A stretch of DNA of 64,000 nt from Mesotaenium endlicherianum (GCA_009602735.1 WELA01009811.1:193295-257294), one strand, 5' to 3'. Positions 46,561 to 59,600 are shown, counted from the stretch's first letter. The notes: generated by a model from the letters alone, not told the origin. Made by a program: numbers and translations.

Positions 46561-47067
46561 GGAGGGTAACTGCGTCGGACATTGTGCTTATGCGGCGCCC
46601 TGCAAAGCGCGACCACTCCGTGCTTGGCGTGATTGCGGGTGAGTTCGAGATTACGATCAGCAATGGGCTGCGGGCGCCCCTTGCGCGCGTGCGCCTGATA
46701 CGCACGTCACCTGGCACGGGCGTCCTGCAGGGCCTTGAACGGGACAGGCCTGACTTGAGCTTGGGCCGCCCGGACGCACAGCAACTGCCATTTGTCGCGC
46801 TGCCCGCGATCCTTGCGGTGTGAAGCTGCAGCCTGCGTGGGCTAGCTTGTCCATGACGGGTCACTGAGGCAGGTTGGGGTGCGGGTCAAAGTACTCGCGC
46901 TGGCGATTGCGCATAATGAGCTCGGGAACCGTGCAGGCAGAGTCATCTGGGCTGTCGGCTACTTGAGGCGCGCACAGCCTGGCGTGGGGCCAGCAGGACT
47001 CTTGGGCGGTGCGGTGCCTGTGGCGCCAACTTGATGCGAGGTGGCTGGCGGCGCTTGGACCAGTCAA

Positions 47068-48542
47068 GGCCGCTCAGGTACGGAAGTCAACGTTGACTTG
47101 CCAACCAAAAATCTGACTTTTACACAGTCAGCATGGAAGTCAATGTCAAAGTCACACAAAAGAGTGACTGCGACAGGTCACTTCAACGTGTAGTGATGGG
47201 CGGGGATGTGACGGACAAGTCAACTACAAAGCTAAGCTAGGCTGGACTAGCAAAAGGTCCGTCTCGGCAGAGGCCAAGAGGAGCAATGTTGAATAAGCAG
47301 CTAACTGACTATGCTAAGTTGGTGGACGCCATAGACATGTGCCATCTCAGCTCAGATCTTGAGCACTTCAGGCACGTCTATCGTGATTACTTGCTGAAAA
47401 GCTAAGTAGTCACGCGAGGCAGTCACGAGGCGTGCATGCACGCTAAGTGACGATTGTTGGTTAAGCTGGCAAGAAATGCTGTCTGGAAATGGCATGCAGG
47501 CCAAGCATTGTGACTAAGCATGGGAGTTCTCGAGGGAGAATTGCGTGCGTGGTACCTGGGAAAGGCACGAGCCTTGCACAATCCCACCTCATTCTTGCCC
47601 TCACTTTTTGCCAAGAAGCAGGAAAAACGCAGGAGCAAAAGAAGAAGAGAAGAAGAGCGCGAAGAAAAGGAGTTTCCAAGGCCACAGGAGGACCGAGGAG
47701 ACACTCTTCTGCCGGTGCTTGAAGATTCTCTCTTTCAGTGTATCATAGAAAGTTAGGTTTAGGAGTTCCCAAGGTGGGATCTCGTTGGTAGGAAATAGAG
47801 GGCTTGCAGAATAGAATCTGCAAGGAGGTTAGCACATATTCGGATCAAACCGCCACAAGTGTGCGAATGACACATAAAATGGTGAATTTTGTATTAGTTT
47901 CTATGTTCTCAGAAGTCTCATTTGTCAATTGCTGATAGCAAGAGTAACTATAACAAGTAAAGCTCTCAGTGAAGAACAGAGCGAGCCCAGCCAAGCAGTG
48001 AAGAAATGCTAAGGCGCGGTGTGGAGTGAAGAGCTCAGACCAGGCCTGCATAGATGTTAGTTTCAAAGTTTTGTAACAACTTGGTGAAAGTTAAGCGAAA
48101 GCCCTGGTGGGCGATTTTCTCTGAATCTCACATTGCACGTTAATCTGCTTAGACGTGATTTTTGCTGACTACAATTTTGTTCATCATGTAAAACTCAACT
48201 TTTGGCGCAAGCCTGTGTGGAAGTAAGACGCTTCTGTCCTTGTGAGGAGAATTGCTGTGAGGAAACTTTCTGCAGAATTTGTTAAGGCTTGAGTTGGTGG
48301 AAGATGAAAGACCAGTTAGAGGTAAAAACATTGAATGCTGAGAACCCCCACTGCATGATGCAAGTGCAAGAAGACCAGAAATGGGTCAACCTCAGCCGGA
48401 CTGCCACCAACACGCGTGCAAAGGTTGATCAACCCGGATGCTTCCCTACATGCAGCGACACACCAATGTGTCAACCAGGTCGACGGCACTCGTGCTGGGA
48501 AGTAGCGCTCGTGCCCAGGAGCCGACGCTGTTAGGCACGACA
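47068..48542 (+). repeat. LTR-D copy
   Basis: Aligns with the solo LTR at 22667-24190 from about GTACGGAAGTCAACGTTGAC to the end GTTAGGCACGACA at 48542; about 1.47 kb, with the first ~45 bases diverged. Adjacent to the 5' side of the methyltransferase-bearing relic. Confidence 0.75.
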
Positions 48543-49937
48543 ATGAGCGTCTCCCGAATCATGTGGACTTACGGGATATCAAATTACTGACGCAAAATCG
48601 ACCGGATATTTGTTTAATGTACTGAAAGTAACCATTGACAGCATGAAGGCCGTGACGATTATTCACTGCAAAGGCTCAGTTCCGATTGATTAGAGCAACA
48701 ACATACGATCTGTGCCCCTTTGAATGCCACTCCTGGCAATCCTGCATGCATAAATGTAAGGACATGAGCTTAACATAAGAATTCCGCTCCGGAAGTGCTA
48801 TTTCATTCTTCTTTGCAGTAATACAACTACATCTCTTGCAGTACATCAACTATACATAGAAGAAAGCTAGTCATGTGGCAGCTATCTGGCGCATTCTGCT
48901 GGAGCTGCAGAACGTGGGCATTTCTGGCCTTGCCGGCGTGCCTGTTTTATGCAAGTGTACATGCTTCTCAGATGACGTGGACAGGTAAGGGATGATTGTG
49001 GAAAGCCTCCATGAGATTGCAGATAAACCCTCAAGTATGGTGCACCAGGTGATAGCTTCAGCAAAAACCTGAACCAGCTCCCTTTGGGTGAGAGCTTCGT
49101 GAAAAATAAATGTTCAAATATATGGAAATTGTGAGATACTATATCACCCATCAGTACGAGATGCTTAATTTGGGGAGGCGGGGCGGGGAGTTAAGCCACA
49201 CGTGTAAATTGTGACACTCATTGCAATTGTATACTTCCAAGCCATGTGCTTTGACTGAAGTGACGCTTCCTCCTTCATCCGCCTCCTACGCAGTGACTCC
49301 ATGCAGCATGGCAATGCCGGCAACTCCTTGCTCCACGTGTATGACACTTGTCGAACTAGTTTCCATTGTTTTCAGGACAAGAATTCTAAAGGGACAGGTG
49401 GCGGTGTCTGCCTGGCCTCATACTGCGCACCATCACTAATACTCTTACTTCATCTACCATGTTAGCACGTCAAGACTCCTTTCATCACTCACTCCAGATC
49501 ATAATCTGTTGGGCTCCATCTCTCCAATTCTGCAACACTTCAGGCCCATGCTTAAATCTGTAGGTCATACACTACATGGGCTCCAGGTGTCAAGCACCGC
49601 CCCGCTGTGCACGATGGACTGGGCCATGTATTGCGCTGCTGCTGCTGTTGTCGATATTAATTCGGCAGCTGCCATTGCCAGCTGCTAGTGCAGCCCAAGG
49701 GTGCTTGCTGCCTGAGGAGATGCGCTAAAGTTAGACGGATAGTACCTTCACTTATAATTGATAATTTTACATCTTCCATAGGACGAGCTTAAGGTCTCCC
49801 ATCTCACGTAGATGGGTGCTGGGATTTAGAAGGATTAGGTACGGGAACAGAAAAGGGGAAGAAGAGTTCATAAGGGAGGCCAAGTGTGAAAAAAGGCTGA
49901 GGAGAGAGGGGGGGAGGGGTGCAGAAGGGGGTGCCCG
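48543..49937. other. No recognised gene
   Basis: Short frames on both strands show no known family. Upstream exons of the SGNH-like gene might lie here on the minus strand, but I could not identify a GDS block. Confidence 0.4.
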
Positions 49938-50617
49938 NNNNNNNNNNNNNNNNNNNNNNNNNNNNNNNNNNNNNNNNNNNNNNNNNNNNNNNNNNNNNNN
50001 NNNNNNNNNNNNNNNNNNNNNNNNNNNNNNNNNNNNNNNNNNNNNNNNNNNNNNNNNNNNNNNNNNNNNNNNNNNNNNNNNNNNNNNNNNNNNNNNNNNN
50101 NNNNNNNNNNNNNNNNNNNNNNNNNNNNNNNNNNNNNNNNNNNNNNNNNNNNNNNNNNNNNNNNNNNNNNNNNNNNNNNNNNNNNNNNNNNNNNNNNNNN
50201 NNNNNNNNNNNNNNNNNNNNNNNNNNNNNNNNNNNNNNNNNNNNNNNNNNNNNNNNNNNNNNNNNNNNNNNNNNNNNNNNNNNNNNNNNNNNNNNNNNNN
50301 NNNNNNNNNNNNNNNNNNNNNNNNNNNNNNNNNNNNNNNNNNNNNNNNNNNNNNNNNNNNNNNNNNNNNNNNNNNNNNNNNNNNNNNNNNNNNNNNNNNN
50401 NNNNNNNNNNNNNNNNNNNNNNNNNNNNNNNNNNNNNNNNNNNNNNNNNNNNNNNNNNNNNNNNNNNNNNNNNNNNNNNNNNNNNNNNNNNNNNNNNNNN
50501 NNNNNNNNNNNNNNNNNNNNNNNNNNNNNNNNNNNNNNNNNNNNNNNNNNNNNNNNNNNNNNNNNNNNNNNNNNNNNNNNNNNNNNNNNNNNNNNNNNNN
50601 NNNNNNNNNNNNNNNNN
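49938..50617. other. Assembly gap (680 N)
   Basis: Right flank starts with a run of ten G; left flank is G-rich. The 5' exon of the following GT47 gene could be lost here. Confidence 0.95.
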
Positions 50618-50865
50618 GGGGGGGGGCTGGGGGAGGAGCATAATAGTGGCTATGCCAAAGCGAGCACGAGTGTCTCGTGAAGAAGATGTACCCAACTGCT
50701 TTATCACTTTTTTCACGACTTATAATATGTGACTTTGCCGGCCTCGTGCTTGACCGTGCGCATGCGGGACAAGCAAGTGGGACATACGCAGGCGGCAGGT
50801 GGTGTCATGCTCGTGTGACTCTTACACATGAGGCTGTGCGCAATGCTGTGCCGCTGCTGCTGCAG

Positions 50866-52739
50866 GTGCTGACAGCCAGGCTCACACTGAGGGCCAGACG
50901 AGGAGCGCCAGGTGGCAGCGTGAGAAGGGCGGGACTCCTGGCTTGCCGCCAGATGGAGACACAGCAAGGGCTCAAGGGCTTGATCCTGAGGCTGGAGAGG
51001 TAGCACCAAGAAAGGGAAATGGCTTGCTGAGAACACACTTCGAGGAGCAGGAGCCTGACGAGTGGCGAGCAGGAAAGGCTCCACGAGCGGATGCCAGGAA
51101 AGGGCAACAGGGTTCCACTCTGCCCTTCAGGCTGGCCAATGAGAGGACTCCTGACAAAGACAAGGATAACGTTGACAAGGACAATGGCACCATATCAGAC
51201 AAGAGCCTGGCGTCTGCTTCCCAGGCACCACAAGTGGAACGTCCACGACAGGCCCTTCTGCTGTCGATCTCAACATCATCAAGAAGTGGTGCACTCCGGA
51301 CGCTGCTTTTGCAGCAGGACAATAATGAAGAGATGGACCTAGATGAGAACATCGAACGAGAAGGAGAAGGAGACGGAGACGGAGAAGGCGAGGACGAGGA
51401 GAGGACCCTGGAGTGCAAGGGGAGGTACATCTACATGTATGACCTGCCGCCCAAATTCAACCAGGAGCTGCTGGATAACTGCGAGCGAATCAACCGCTAC
51501 TTTAACAGGTGCAGCTCGCTGTCCAACGACGCATTCGGGCCCTTGATGCCCTCGATGGTGGAGGGCGGCATGACAGGTGGCAGTCCCAACGGCTTGCCGC
51601 CCATCAAAGGCCTGGAGGGAGAGGCCAATGCTTACCCATGGGAGGAAGGGGAGCAGGACGGGCTGCCAAGTGGCAGCGGCAATGTGGGGGGATGCTGGCA
51701 CCATACAGAGCAGCACTCGCTGGAGATGGTGGTGCACAAGTACATGCGAGAGTACGCGTGTCTCACCAAGGACCCCGACCTCGCCAACGCTTTCTATCTG
51801 CCCTTCTATCCTGGCTTGGACGCGGAAAAGTTCCTCTTTGGAGGCGTCAGCCAGGCGAAAGTGGACCAGCTGGGCTGGCAGCTGGCGGCACTGCTGCGCA
51901 ATTCCCCCATGTGGCAGCGCCGAGGCGGAAGGGACCACTTCTTTGCATATGGCCGCGTCACGTGGGACTTCCGGAGGAGCGTGGAGAGCTTGGAGTGGGG
52001 GGTGCCACTGCTGACTCATCCGGAGTTGGAGGCCACGCTGCGTCTGACGATGGAGCGCAACAGCGGAGACCCCCGGGAATTTTCGGTGCCGTACCCGACG
52101 TCGTTTCACCCGCGCACAGATCTCCAGGTGGAGACGTGGGTGCGAGCGGTGCGGGCGCGTGCGGGCGCGCGCATGTGGCGCACGTCTTTTGTGGGAGGGG
52201 GCCGCAGCATAGAGCACGCTGGCCTTCTGCGCGAGGAGCTCATGCGGCAGTGCCTCGCGGTGGACTCCCCCGCTGAGTGCCACTTGCTCGCGTGCAATTT
52301 AGAAGAAAGTTCACCGTGCAATCACCCGGGCGCCATCATTGAAGTTCAGCTGGCATCGGAATTCTGCCTGCAGCCGCCCGGCGACAGCGCAGTGCGCCGG
52401 TCAACGTTTGATGCCCTCATTGCGGGGTGCATTCCGGTTTTCTTTGACCCCAGGAGTGTGTACATGCAGTATTTGTGGCACTTGCCCTCCAGGCACGACA
52501 GCTATTCCGTCTTCGTCCCCCGGGAGGCGATTACTAACGGGTCTGTTGATGTCATCTCAGTGCTAAGCTCCTACTCCAGGGCCCGCATCACAAGCATGCG
52601 CCAGACGATTCTGGGGCTCATCCCGGGGCTGCTGTACTCCAACGGACGGCTAGGATCGCACGATGACGCGATGGACATCACCATCCGCATGCTCCTCCTC
52701 CACATCCTACGGCTCAAGGAGGGCCTTGAGGATTGGTAG
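50866..52739 (+). CDS. GT47 clade A xyloglucan galactosyltransferase, MUR3-like (uninterrupted)
   Basis: Golgi galactosyltransferase related to the gene at 10784-16389. An open frame runs to TAG at 52737-52739; I start at 50866 after the splice-acceptor-like CTGCTGCTGCAG, since no in-frame ATG with a signal anchor is visible and the membrane segment is probably in an exon lost in the gap. About 150 residues of acidic, low-complexity stem (DGDGEGEDEE) lead to GRYIYMYDLPPKFNQELLDN, DLANAFYLPFYPGLD, GGRDHFFAYGRVTWDFRR, SVPYPTSFHPRTDLQ, EFCLQPPGDSAVRRSTFDAL, IAGCIPVFFDPRSVYMQYLW, HLP and YSVFVP, all matching MUR3 in order. The nine-exon paralogue has eight introns over the same span; this copy has none. 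It looks intact from the stem onward. Confidence 0.85.
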
Positions 52740-55700
52740 AGTGTTGTGGAAATTTGTAAAAGGACCAGGGGCACTCAATGAGAAGCACTGGGCTGAAGTG
52801 TAGGAGATCAAATGCGTGTCTTTACATTGTTTCGAGGTTGACCTGGATGCAAGGGTTATGGCGCCGGAGTGACGTACTCAACTTGTATGGTTACTTTGGA
52901 ATGCACATGCGATGGTATGTGTATGTATATCGCACCCAATAATGTTTGCGGAGGATAAAGTGGCCGTACACTGACCAAAGCAGCTACTATTTGCCGATAG
53001 TTGGCAACTCTGGTTGCCCAATCACAAGAGAGGTTGATGTATCACTGTACAGAGGCGGATCACTAGTCATGTAGTAAGAGAAAGACGTATAGTCGTATCC
53101 TATTGGGTGCAAAAATGGCTTGCAAAATTCGTGTGGGCGGAATTCCGAGATTCTTGTAATGGCCCAATCCCACGTTTTTTGGTGCACCAACAACTACACT
53201 CTTCAATATTTACGGGTCATGTTAGTGGTCCACTTGTATTGCAAAACATAGATTCTAGGAGCTTTGTTTACGAAGTTTATAGCCATCTTACTATCTTTCA
53301 CGGTGCTTTTCTTTCTTTGGATTGTAAACCGTAAAGCCAGAGACATGCATCTCTTAAACTCCAAATTTTAGGTAAGCAGAGGTCACTCCACTTTTGATTT
53401 CCAGGCATTGGTGTTTTTACGTAGTGTATGCAGACAGCCCGAACATGGAAAAGGTTCAGACTCATAAGTGGATCATCCTACCAAGTAGAGCCATTTATGA
53501 AGTTGGATTGTATGTGGTGCGCAAAATATATGATGATGCAAATTTGTTTTCTACACCAATTCAGCGGTTTGCAAGTGCCTGAAGGAAGCTACTTTGGAGT
53601 TTATTCTGTATTGAGAAAGAAAAGAAGCAGCATAAATATTCATTTTAAAGAGACATGTGTTTAAAGTGGCACACATTGTCATTCAAGGAATAGCAGGTCA
53701 GGCTTTTCTTTGCAAACGATTACGGCCAGTCTCTTTGTGTGCATTACTGTTGCATGTAGGATGTAACTAGATGCAATGCACCTGCGCATAATCTGCAGGC
53801 ATAGCTTAAAATTAAAAGCTCCCAAACATACAATCAGTAATCAAATACTCGGAGTCCTTGATGACAAGTTGTAAGTTATAGGGTTGTAAGTAAAGGTATC
53901 ACTTACATCTATCTTCTGTTTTCAAGATCACTTGGTGGTCTCCTAAGAAGCAATCCGCCCTCCCACAGGCCGGTTTCTAGTCACTTGAAGGTCTATCTTG
54001 TGGTGAGCAAAGTCATAAGCTTACTATCCTTGCGAAGACTACATTGTGCTATTAGTGATCTTTTGTGCCGTACTTCTTTAGTTGTCTTCTTTTGGATTTT
54101 CAATTTTGAAAATGCCAACTCTAATTAGCACACACTCACCAGTAAGGATTTTGCAACTTTTGTTCCCTTTTCTTTGCATGTCATTTGTATGTATTTGTAA
54201 GCCTTTGAGCATGTCTATGAAATTTCTTTATTCATTGCAACGAACAATGCTGAGAGGCTCCTATTGTTTGATGTCTTTCATGGCTTAGGCACACACGACC
54301 TCTCCATGCACAATACTAGTAGCGTTGATCTGACATTCAAAGGAAAGGAGGATTTAGTAGTGCGCCAACGTGTGTACTGCACCGAAGGAGAATATAGCCC
54401 TAGGATGACTGGGTAGATAGCCCACATAGGTCCGAGCAGCTAAGTTAGGTAAGGGCGTAGCCTATGGTAGTGTTGGGAAAGTAGTATCGCAAGTTAAGGA
54501 ATCAAAGGAAGTAATGAGGCGGCTAAGTCAGCTTATTGACCAAGTGAAAATTGTCACGCCAGAAGACATGGTCATCGAGGTATTTGGGTGATGGATTTCC
54601 TGAGTTGTAGGGGGCTGAGACTACATTGGGCCACTCCGGTAGGTCTATAGGCGAATGCAAGCTAGAGCTAGACGTGGCCTGACTTATGCTTATAGCAAGA
54701 TTACTCAAGTGAAAATGGACATTGTAAGGGGGTTTGCATTTGAAGTACAACATATATTGCCACAAACTCAAGTGTCATGATTCTTGGTGAAGTCTATGCT
54801 TGTTGTGCGCAAATCTTGAGTGTGTTGTGCTTGCATATTTAATAATGTTCATGGCTGGAGCTGTGCACATACTGTGCTGGCCGAGGTTGTTTGCTGTGCT
54901 TGTATAAGAGCCAAGAACAACTTTGGTGGCCCAAAGGAAGGTCTTGAAAGATTTAACACATTGCTTGTAAAAGCTTGCTTGGGGCCAAAGAGAGTCTTGC
55001 GCCCCCCTTTCAACAGCATTTCATTTCGTGAAATAGTGGGCACCATAGTAAAACCTCTATGTGGAGGAGGAAGACTGCTGTGGTAAAATACGGGCGGCGG
55101 CTACTAAGAACCCTAGTTATGGAATACGAATACGACGTATTGGTATAATGAATACGTATTAGACTTATACGGGTTACGGAAATACGCAAGTATATTGATT
55201 TTCCAAGCTTGGAAGAGACAAAAAGCTTCATAACTTCCACAATACTTTGAGACTTTGAGCGCGCTTAGTCGAAAATGATAGAAAATTCAGTTTACTACAA
55301 CTAGAAGGTCCCTTCAATAAAAAAATCATATCACCATCTTATATTTGACAAAAACTTATATACATGTTTTTGGGCGCGTTTTCTTTGTATTTTCAGAATA
55401 CGTGGAAATACGTGGTATAATGTGATGCTCATAGACCAACACGCGAGTATTCTATAACTAGGCTAAGAACTTACTACTTTGCTTATTTGCAATGAATTTG
55501 AGTGAATGACAATTGTTAAATTATTGATGAGGGAAGGTGTGGCACTATGAAGTTTATTTAACAAGATTTCATTTTGTTTGTTTGTGGGATGTTTACTTGC
55601 GTTGTGTTCTTCGTGATGACATGACCTGGAGCACAACGTTGTGGCCAACAAGGCCACCTGTTCTGTGCATGTTGAAAAATTAAGAAGCAATATTTGTTGC

Positions 55701-56692
55701 CTTTTCCCCCCTCAATAGTCAAACTTCTAACATGTGCAGTGCTCATTTTGCAAAAGCTCTTTGCCTTCAATTAGGACTAACCCTCCTCATTTGTTGAGTG
55801 TTTTCTTGTTTGAGAAGTCACGAGATGGCTGACATGTTGTTTCAACCGTGTTGCTTTTATCTTTGAATCATGATGATGTAAGGAGCTAATTCAGGGAGTA
55901 TGGAGGAATATTGAGCATGTGTAGAAGTGGGTGGCTGATTGCAAGCACATCAGCGGCCAATACGTGTGAGCTATAGAGCTCTATATAAGCTCAGAAAAAT
56001 GGACTAGATAAGAGAAAAAGTTGGCAGATCCTATGTACTTCTTGTTGCCGTTTTTAATGTGCAGCATTTATCAATATGTTTGAGGTGATAATCAACCCCA
56101 CAGAAGCAAAATGACTGGGGCTACTCTATGTGATCAATTATAGTACAAAAAGTACTAAGACCTCAAATTTCAGTCTCTTTCTGAGATAACTTTCTAGAAT
56201 GAAAATGCTATTTTTTAGTTGATTCAACTTTTTAAGTTCATTGTCCACTTTAGGCACCTTGGCCGCAAAGAAGTTCATTCTTAATGTGGAAATGTCTTTG
56301 AAGTGTGGTGCTAAGCATTGTACCACCATTCAAAATTATAGCCATCCCGACTCAATGATGACAGTTGATTACATATATTAATGAGTTCAGCTTTTTTCAC
56401 ATAAAGAACAACTATATGATGGACAAGTCATCACATCAACATGATCAAGAAATGCCAAGCGATGAGCACAAGGTGCGTACAGTGAACGCGGACACGATTC
56501 ACACATTTCACAGAGAAGGCCAAGGGCAACATGATTTTATACAACCAGATGCCTGTAACACACGAAAATAGAAAAGCTAAGCTCTATCACAAAAAAAGTC
56601 ACAACTGAAGCATGCTCATTATGAGAGAGGAATTGCTCCTCAATATCCAAAAACAAAACCGGCTGAATGTGCAAGCGGGGGTAGGCACACAC
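52740..56692. other. Intergenic region, no recognised gene
   Basis: AT-rich. Contains only a small MITE (55112-55462) and scattered short frames. 54820-55086 (88 codons) is open but matches nothing I know. Confidence 0.5.
55112..55462. mobile_element. hAT-like MITE, 351 bp
   Basis: Ends are imperfect inverted repeats: CCTAGTTATGGAATACGAA at the left and, reversed, CCTAGTTATAGAATACTCG at the right. They are flanked by a perfect 8-bp duplication CTAAGAAC (55104-55111 and 55463-55470). An 8-bp target duplication with short inverted repeats fits the hAT superfamily. The interior (AT-rich with repeated AATACG) is non-coding. Confidence 0.8.
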
Positions 56693-59600
56693 TTACAAAG
56701 TTTCTGCAAAGGGCACAAGTGGAGCTTCCTTGGCAAGATATGCTATGTCAGCAACATAATGTGCCTTCTTCCAGCCTTTGACTTTCTTGTGCCCTTGCAG
56801 CATCGTGTTGCACATGCGCTTGTCAACACGCAACAGCCCGCGGAAGTGGTTGTTGCGAGCAATATCTGTGTGCAGGTTCTCGCCTCCATAGTAGGGCACA
56901 TTGGTGTTGTGGACGTTGAGCGAAGTCACAAGCCTGGGGTTGGCAATGACCTTACGGTATCCGTAGTGCTGCAGAGTCAACTCACACCTGCATACACACC
57001 TTACGTATGTCCTTTTGGAAACTAAGTAACGCTCAAGGTGTTTATTACCCCAACAGACAAGCACATGCCGTGCACCGTGCCACTCAAAAAATGAAGTGAA
57101 CTCAAGCCAGTCATGCCCATGAAGATCCCTACCTATTCATCTGATCCTGCCAAAGGTAACCCCCCCACATAGACCACTATGTGAATGCACGTGCGAGGGT
57201 AACTACGGCCATTACAAGCATAGTCACAACAGCTGAAAACTGAAGCGTCACAAATAGAGATCAGAACTTAAAAGGGAGCTCACGTGGGGTACTGATTGTT
57301 GCTCTCGCAGAAGATGCTCCGCGTCCTGTACAGCATCCTCTCCACGGCCCACACAGCATTGCCGTTGGCCTTTGTCCTCTCCTCCTCCTCTTGCTGTTGC
57401 TGCACGCACATGTCTGTGGACCACGAGAGGCTACCCAGGGTAACAAAGGGTTTCCCTGCGGGACCCAAGGCCCCTCGTAAAAGTGGATCAGGCTTCAGCA
57501 GTCATAAGCTTAGGCTGCGTAGCCAACACCGGATGAGTGATGTGTGATTGAGCAAGGACGATTACCATGTCTGCCCCTTAGCATTCATGCACGCAGCACA
57601 CATAAACTGCAACAAGTTGTGAAGAAGAGAAGGCTTAAGAGAAGCCTTCACATGACGCGCCCCTCAAGCAGAAGTTTGTGGCACAGTCGCTGCGCTCTCC
57701 TCACCTTACTCTGGGGTGGGGGTTGAGACATGCATATAATTGGGTGCAATTGCAAATAGGAAGTACCTCGGTGGGGGAGCAGCATGTCAGCGTATGTGAG
57801 GCGGGGCAGGGACGTGGTGAAGTACTCGTCTATGTCCATGAAGACGACCCACTCGGAGGCGTAGCGCGTGCGGTACATGCACTCGTGCATCAGCATCATC
57901 TGGCCGTGCGCCCACGTCTCGTACGCCTTGTTCTCCCTGGCGTCCATGAGCTCCATCACGCCCCGCTCGATGTATGGCCTCAGCACCTGGCATCAAAGTA
58001 AACCAAGGAGGAGACATGTTGCAAAAGTGAGTAAGAGAAGGCAACGAGGAGGACAAGGGGCCCAGACAAAGGGTGATGCGTTTGTCTCTCTTCCTGTCTC
58101 TCGATCTCCGTCTCCGTCTCCGTCTCTTTCTTTCTAACTCTCCGTCTCCGTCTCTGTCTCTCCGGTCTGAACTCAGCAAACTTCCACATTCTAGCAAACT
58201 CCACACTATTAAGCTGCAAGAATACATCTGCGCGATGTTTAATATTACTAACTGACGGATGTGCGTGCACAAGATTTTTAAGATGACATTTGACTCGCAA
58301 TGCTGTGGTGATAATGCCATGTTATGTACGTCGGGCGATATTTCTGTCCTGCATGCCCAAACTCAGGTCAAATTAGCCCCCTACTCAAGCATCACATCTT
58401 TGTGCCTGCAAGATGCAAGCCCATAGTGCCAAGGAGGCTCTAGGCGCTACGCCCAGTAGAATAGCTTCTCAGGCTCAGTTCCCACCCGCGTTGTGCTGCA
58501 TGGCACTTGCATACTGACTCTTGGTGGTATCCTCCCTCCCTCCCTCCCCCCCTCTTGCTCTCACTCCCTCGCTCCCAGTCCCTCACCCTCACTCTCACTC
58601 GCACTCGCTGGCTATTGCCTCCGCCTCCCCCTCCCACTCACCATCCGTCCCTCCCTCCCTCCCTCCCTTCCTCCCTCACTCTCTCCCTCTCCCTCTCCCT
58701 CTCTCGCACTCTTGCTCTTTACCTCTCTCTCACTCTCTCTCTCTCTGGATCTCTCAAGCTCTCGCTCTGTTGTACTCTCGCACAATCTCTCTTGCTCTTG
58801 CTCTCTCTCCCTCTCTCTCCCTCTCTCTCCCTTGCTCCCTCCATTGCTTTCTTGCTCCCTCGCTCCCTTGCTCCCTCCCTCCCTCCCACCCTCCTTTCTT
58901 CTTTTGCTCCCTTGCTCCCTTGCTCTCTCTCCTCTTCTCTCGCTCCCTTTCTCACTCTCGCGCTCTTGCGCTCCCTCGCTCTCTCGCCCTCGCTCGCTCT
59001 CTTGCTCCCTCGCTATCTAGCCCTGCTATTGCTCCCTTCCTTGCTCCCTCGCTCCCTCCATCCCTCAATCCTTCCTCCCTCGCTCGCTCGCTCCCTCCCT
59101 CCCTTACTTGTCCTTCCTCTCTCTCGCTCGGTCCCCCTCCCCTCGCCCTCCCCTTCTTTCTTCCCCTCCCCCCTCCCTCCCCCCTCCCTTCCTNCTTCCC
59201 CTCTTGTTCCCTCTTAAGCAGCCCCATGTGCAAATCTCCCCACCCCCCTTCAGCGCAGCCCTGACTGTGTGCATATGTGAGAGGAATCTGTACCACGTGA
59301 AGTGGTGTGGTGCCCCTCCATAAAAGAGTCTGACCTCATGCTCTGTTGCCTTTGCAGCCCCTGCTGCTGGGGCTGCTGCTGCTGCTGCTGCAGCTGCTGC
59401 TGGAGCACCAGAAATAGGCAGCCTGCCAGCTGCCGACAGTAGGAACCTGCATGGGCTCTGTGTATGCTCTCCCAATTGTAGTGCGAGGAAGAACAGAATG
59501 AGGAAGAGGAGGAGGAGGAGGCTGACAGGCACATCGTCGATGGGGCTTGCGCACGCTGCGGCTGGTGGGGCTGCGGGGGGGGGCATGGCAGGTACGTGAT

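Larger units (their letters stand above)
43424..47060 (-). mobile_element. Ty3/Gypsy relic carrying a DNA cytosine methyltransferase domain
   Basis: On the minus strand, in order: an undefined start near 47.0 kb, a C5 cytosine methyltransferase region (about 46550-45560), a Pro/Ala/Gln-rich linker (about 45320-45090), reverse transcriptase (about 44900-44180) with [17 protein letters not shown] and [10 protein letters not shown], and RNase H (44023-43424) with YEGECLAAILSIVHFRHYLY and VTDHQQLKWFM. Integrase and a 3' LTR are not visible. An LTR-D lies just beyond the 5' side (47068-48542) and may be its LTR. It is an old, broken copy with many interruptions. It sits upstream of, and on the same strand as, the SGNH-like exons, probably in an intron. 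Confidence 0.8.

Noticed and set aside
43424-48542. Assigning LTR-D firmly as the LTR of the methyltransferase-bearing relic
   Set aside because: Only one LTR-D lies beside it, its inner boundary is diverged, and no primer-binding site could be seen; kept as a possibility only.
49816-50716. Long frames across the N run
   Set aside because: They consist almost wholly of unknown residues.
54820-55086. 88-codon plus-strand frame rich in cysteine at its start
   Set aside because: No family recognised, no splice context, in AT-rich intergenic sequence.
58493-59264. Long Ser/Pro/Leu frames in three phases
   Set aside because: All three phases are open because the tract is nearly pure pyrimidine; composition artefact.
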